NCBI GenBank assembly: GCA_032768795.1
Contig: CP136494.1
Location: forward strand, 310,001-374,000
Length of the DNA stretch: 64,000 bases
Source of the DNA: Tremella fuciformis
Lineage: Eukaryota > Basidiomycota > Tremellomycetes > Tremellales > Tremellaceae
Direction: 5' to 3'
Part shown: positions 63,901 through 64,000 of the stretch, in pieces
Position numbering within the stretch: position 1 is the first letter of the stretch
Layout of the letters: every line of letters starts with the position of its first letter
Translations under genes and position numbers: made by a program
Notes under the pieces: model-generated
What the model saw: only the letters and a program-made list of their open reading frames with translations
Told to the model about the DNA's origin: nothing
The model's database searches: none

Positions 63901-64000
63901 GGATGACCTTTCCTTTCTCGACCAATGTAGCCGAGTCACTCGAGAAGCGCCAATGGGTCCCTGTGTATGGACCGAGGCGCTGTGTGGAGAGGAGGTTGTG
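60914..64000 (-). CDS. Copia Gag-Pol polyprotein, inverted copy, cut by window end
   Basis: An open frame of more than 1000 residues continuing past 64000, nearly identical to residues about 405-1433 of the polyprotein at 36165-40466. It contains the pre-integrase, integrase triad, reverse transcriptase (HVDD) and RNase H, with no stop or shift in the visible part. Replacements cluster in the integrase C-terminal half (e.g. a run around ITLFRPNHDIDLQYQG) and the acidic linker, while RT and RNase H appear the same. The Gag and protease parts and the 5' LTR lie outside the window. Confidence 0.95.
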   Translation of the reverse strand, partial: HNLLSTQRLGPYTGTHWRFSSDSATLVEKGKVILRGKKLGNLWVVDDTPVRTTSRIHRALQARENTEAEDNRLLTWHKRLGHSNMRKVWELGKEGKLGAKWTGLFRRVECMDCLKGKATRSASLPNQRRAGKPLVEVSVDLWGPAAVQSREGFQYFLTCYDDHSKFVQAIPIKKKSDAAEALQDYIKLAENQLDRTVKTIRSDQGGEFTSKEFSHWCKSKGIEHTLTPTDAHNQNSRVERVHLTILNDIRTCLADSNLPTQFWADALRYVVFTRNRLPDSHGKIPITLFRPNHDIDLQYQGMQPFGHHCIYRVVNPASKLDERGQCGRLLGYTGGSWGYKILTQNNRVVASRDVTFITGKKTTPSSDEPRQILEPPQPEPRRPSTILDEDDDTSIELNEIVEAGEAPEEEEQGEEMDDIPPQAVPRQGRGWANEYIREDAPSPEPNPDDGPEDPDRRLNEPTAANADEPRRSGRLAGQDPSHHPLHDIDMDYNRVAIEHALSAQSLNNPQSYTEARRAADWEDWKSAMDEEMGKMEKYGVWEMVPKENHRTLTGKWVFTRKIDGDTGKASQHKARFVVRGFQQVSGRDFDELFASVTHKSSFRLFLSIVNYLDWECDQIDIIGAFLKANIDKDIFIEPPEGSDIAAGHVLHLRKSLYGLRQSPHLFNKRLDEFLRELGFKPTLADPCIYSLRQGHKRCMISVHVDDMLIAGNDRSTIDEIKRKINKELECKDQGPVSYFLGINIYRDRPNKKMYLSQEHYIEAVLQRFGEPGKACKTILPDAKLVEATPKEVDEARDKPYPALAGSILYIATITRPDIAYAASLLCRFISKWSLTHWRAAKHLLRYLRGTSDLALTFDAHAGRRALLGWADADWGGCLDTRRSTTGYVFTTYGGIVSWKSRRQPTVALSTTQAELLASTEAGKEAIWLRQLLNDLDLGIDGAVPIYNDNNGAIQLAKHQHGFKLNKAFDMRAQWIREHQAGGLLELKYTPTDSNRADILTKNLSAEKTRQLRQLLGLGRQGEAEQQSQ

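Noticed and set aside
1..64000. CRISPR arrays, bacterial operons, rRNA genes
   Set aside because: No short regularly spaced repeats with unique spacers, no Shine-Dalgarno-led gene strings and no rRNA-like conserved blocks were seen; spliceosomal introns show a eukaryote.

Overview
The window looks like a repeat-dense block of a basidiomycete yeast-like genome, most likely Tremellomycetes. The reasons are short introns (about 55-85 bp) with GT..AG borders and CTNAC-type branch sites, GC-moderate to GC-rich coding DNA, and the mix of Ty3/gypsy chromovirus, Ty1/copia, DIRS-type, Mutator-like and Helitron-type elements. Species-level placement is inference. No bacterial features, CRISPR arrays, rRNA genes or convincing tRNA genes were seen.

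Layout: 0.4-2.1 kb holds a host gene for a serine/proline-rich coiled-coil protein (one intron). 4.5-9.7 kb holds the remains of one or more intron-rich genes on the minus strand, with good splice signals but broken frames. 10.8-13.0 kb holds a copia gag-protease relic cut by a solo copia LTR, then a solo LTR with a perfect 5-bp duplication. 13.7-16.8 kb is a DIRS-like element: an intact tyrosine recombinase behind a broken reverse transcriptase/RNase H. 17-24 kb is a graveyard of copia fragments, minisatellites, a small GTCGGA-ended repeat, a relic of a gypsy element and two solo LTRs. 24.3-32.4 kb is a nearly full gypsy element (here 'family B') that carries an extra gene on the opposite strand next to its 3' LTR. 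32.5-34.7 kb holds LTR fragments and a copia RT/RNase H relic with a cleanly inserted 245-bp Helitron-type element. 35.7-40.8 kb is a full copia element with an uninterrupted 1433-residue polyprotein. 41.0-42.6 kb is a foldback-like array of 239-bp units. 42.8-45.6 kb is a complete Mutator-like element with 42-bp inverted ends and an 8-bp duplication, sitting 167 bp upstream of a four-exon host gene for a kinase-like protein (45.8-48.5 kb). 49.8-50.4 kb is an integrase relic; 51.1-52.4 kb is a 167-bp satellite. 52.9-59.1 kb is a very young gypsy element ('family A', LTRs differing at one base) inserted into an older LTR. 59.3-64 kb holds more LTR fragments and a second, inverted copia copy running off the window.

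How the parts work together: the two host genes look ordinary. Most of the rest is mobile DNA with nested insertions that can be ordered in time. Both gypsy families share an expression and priming plan: a gag/pol overlap with a -1 slippery heptamer, and a primer-binding site complementary to the presumed 5' end of their own RNA, two bases after the 5' LTR, as in Tf1-type self-priming elements. The least expected item is the antisense zinc-cluster-like gene inside gypsy family B, present in two copies of differing age.
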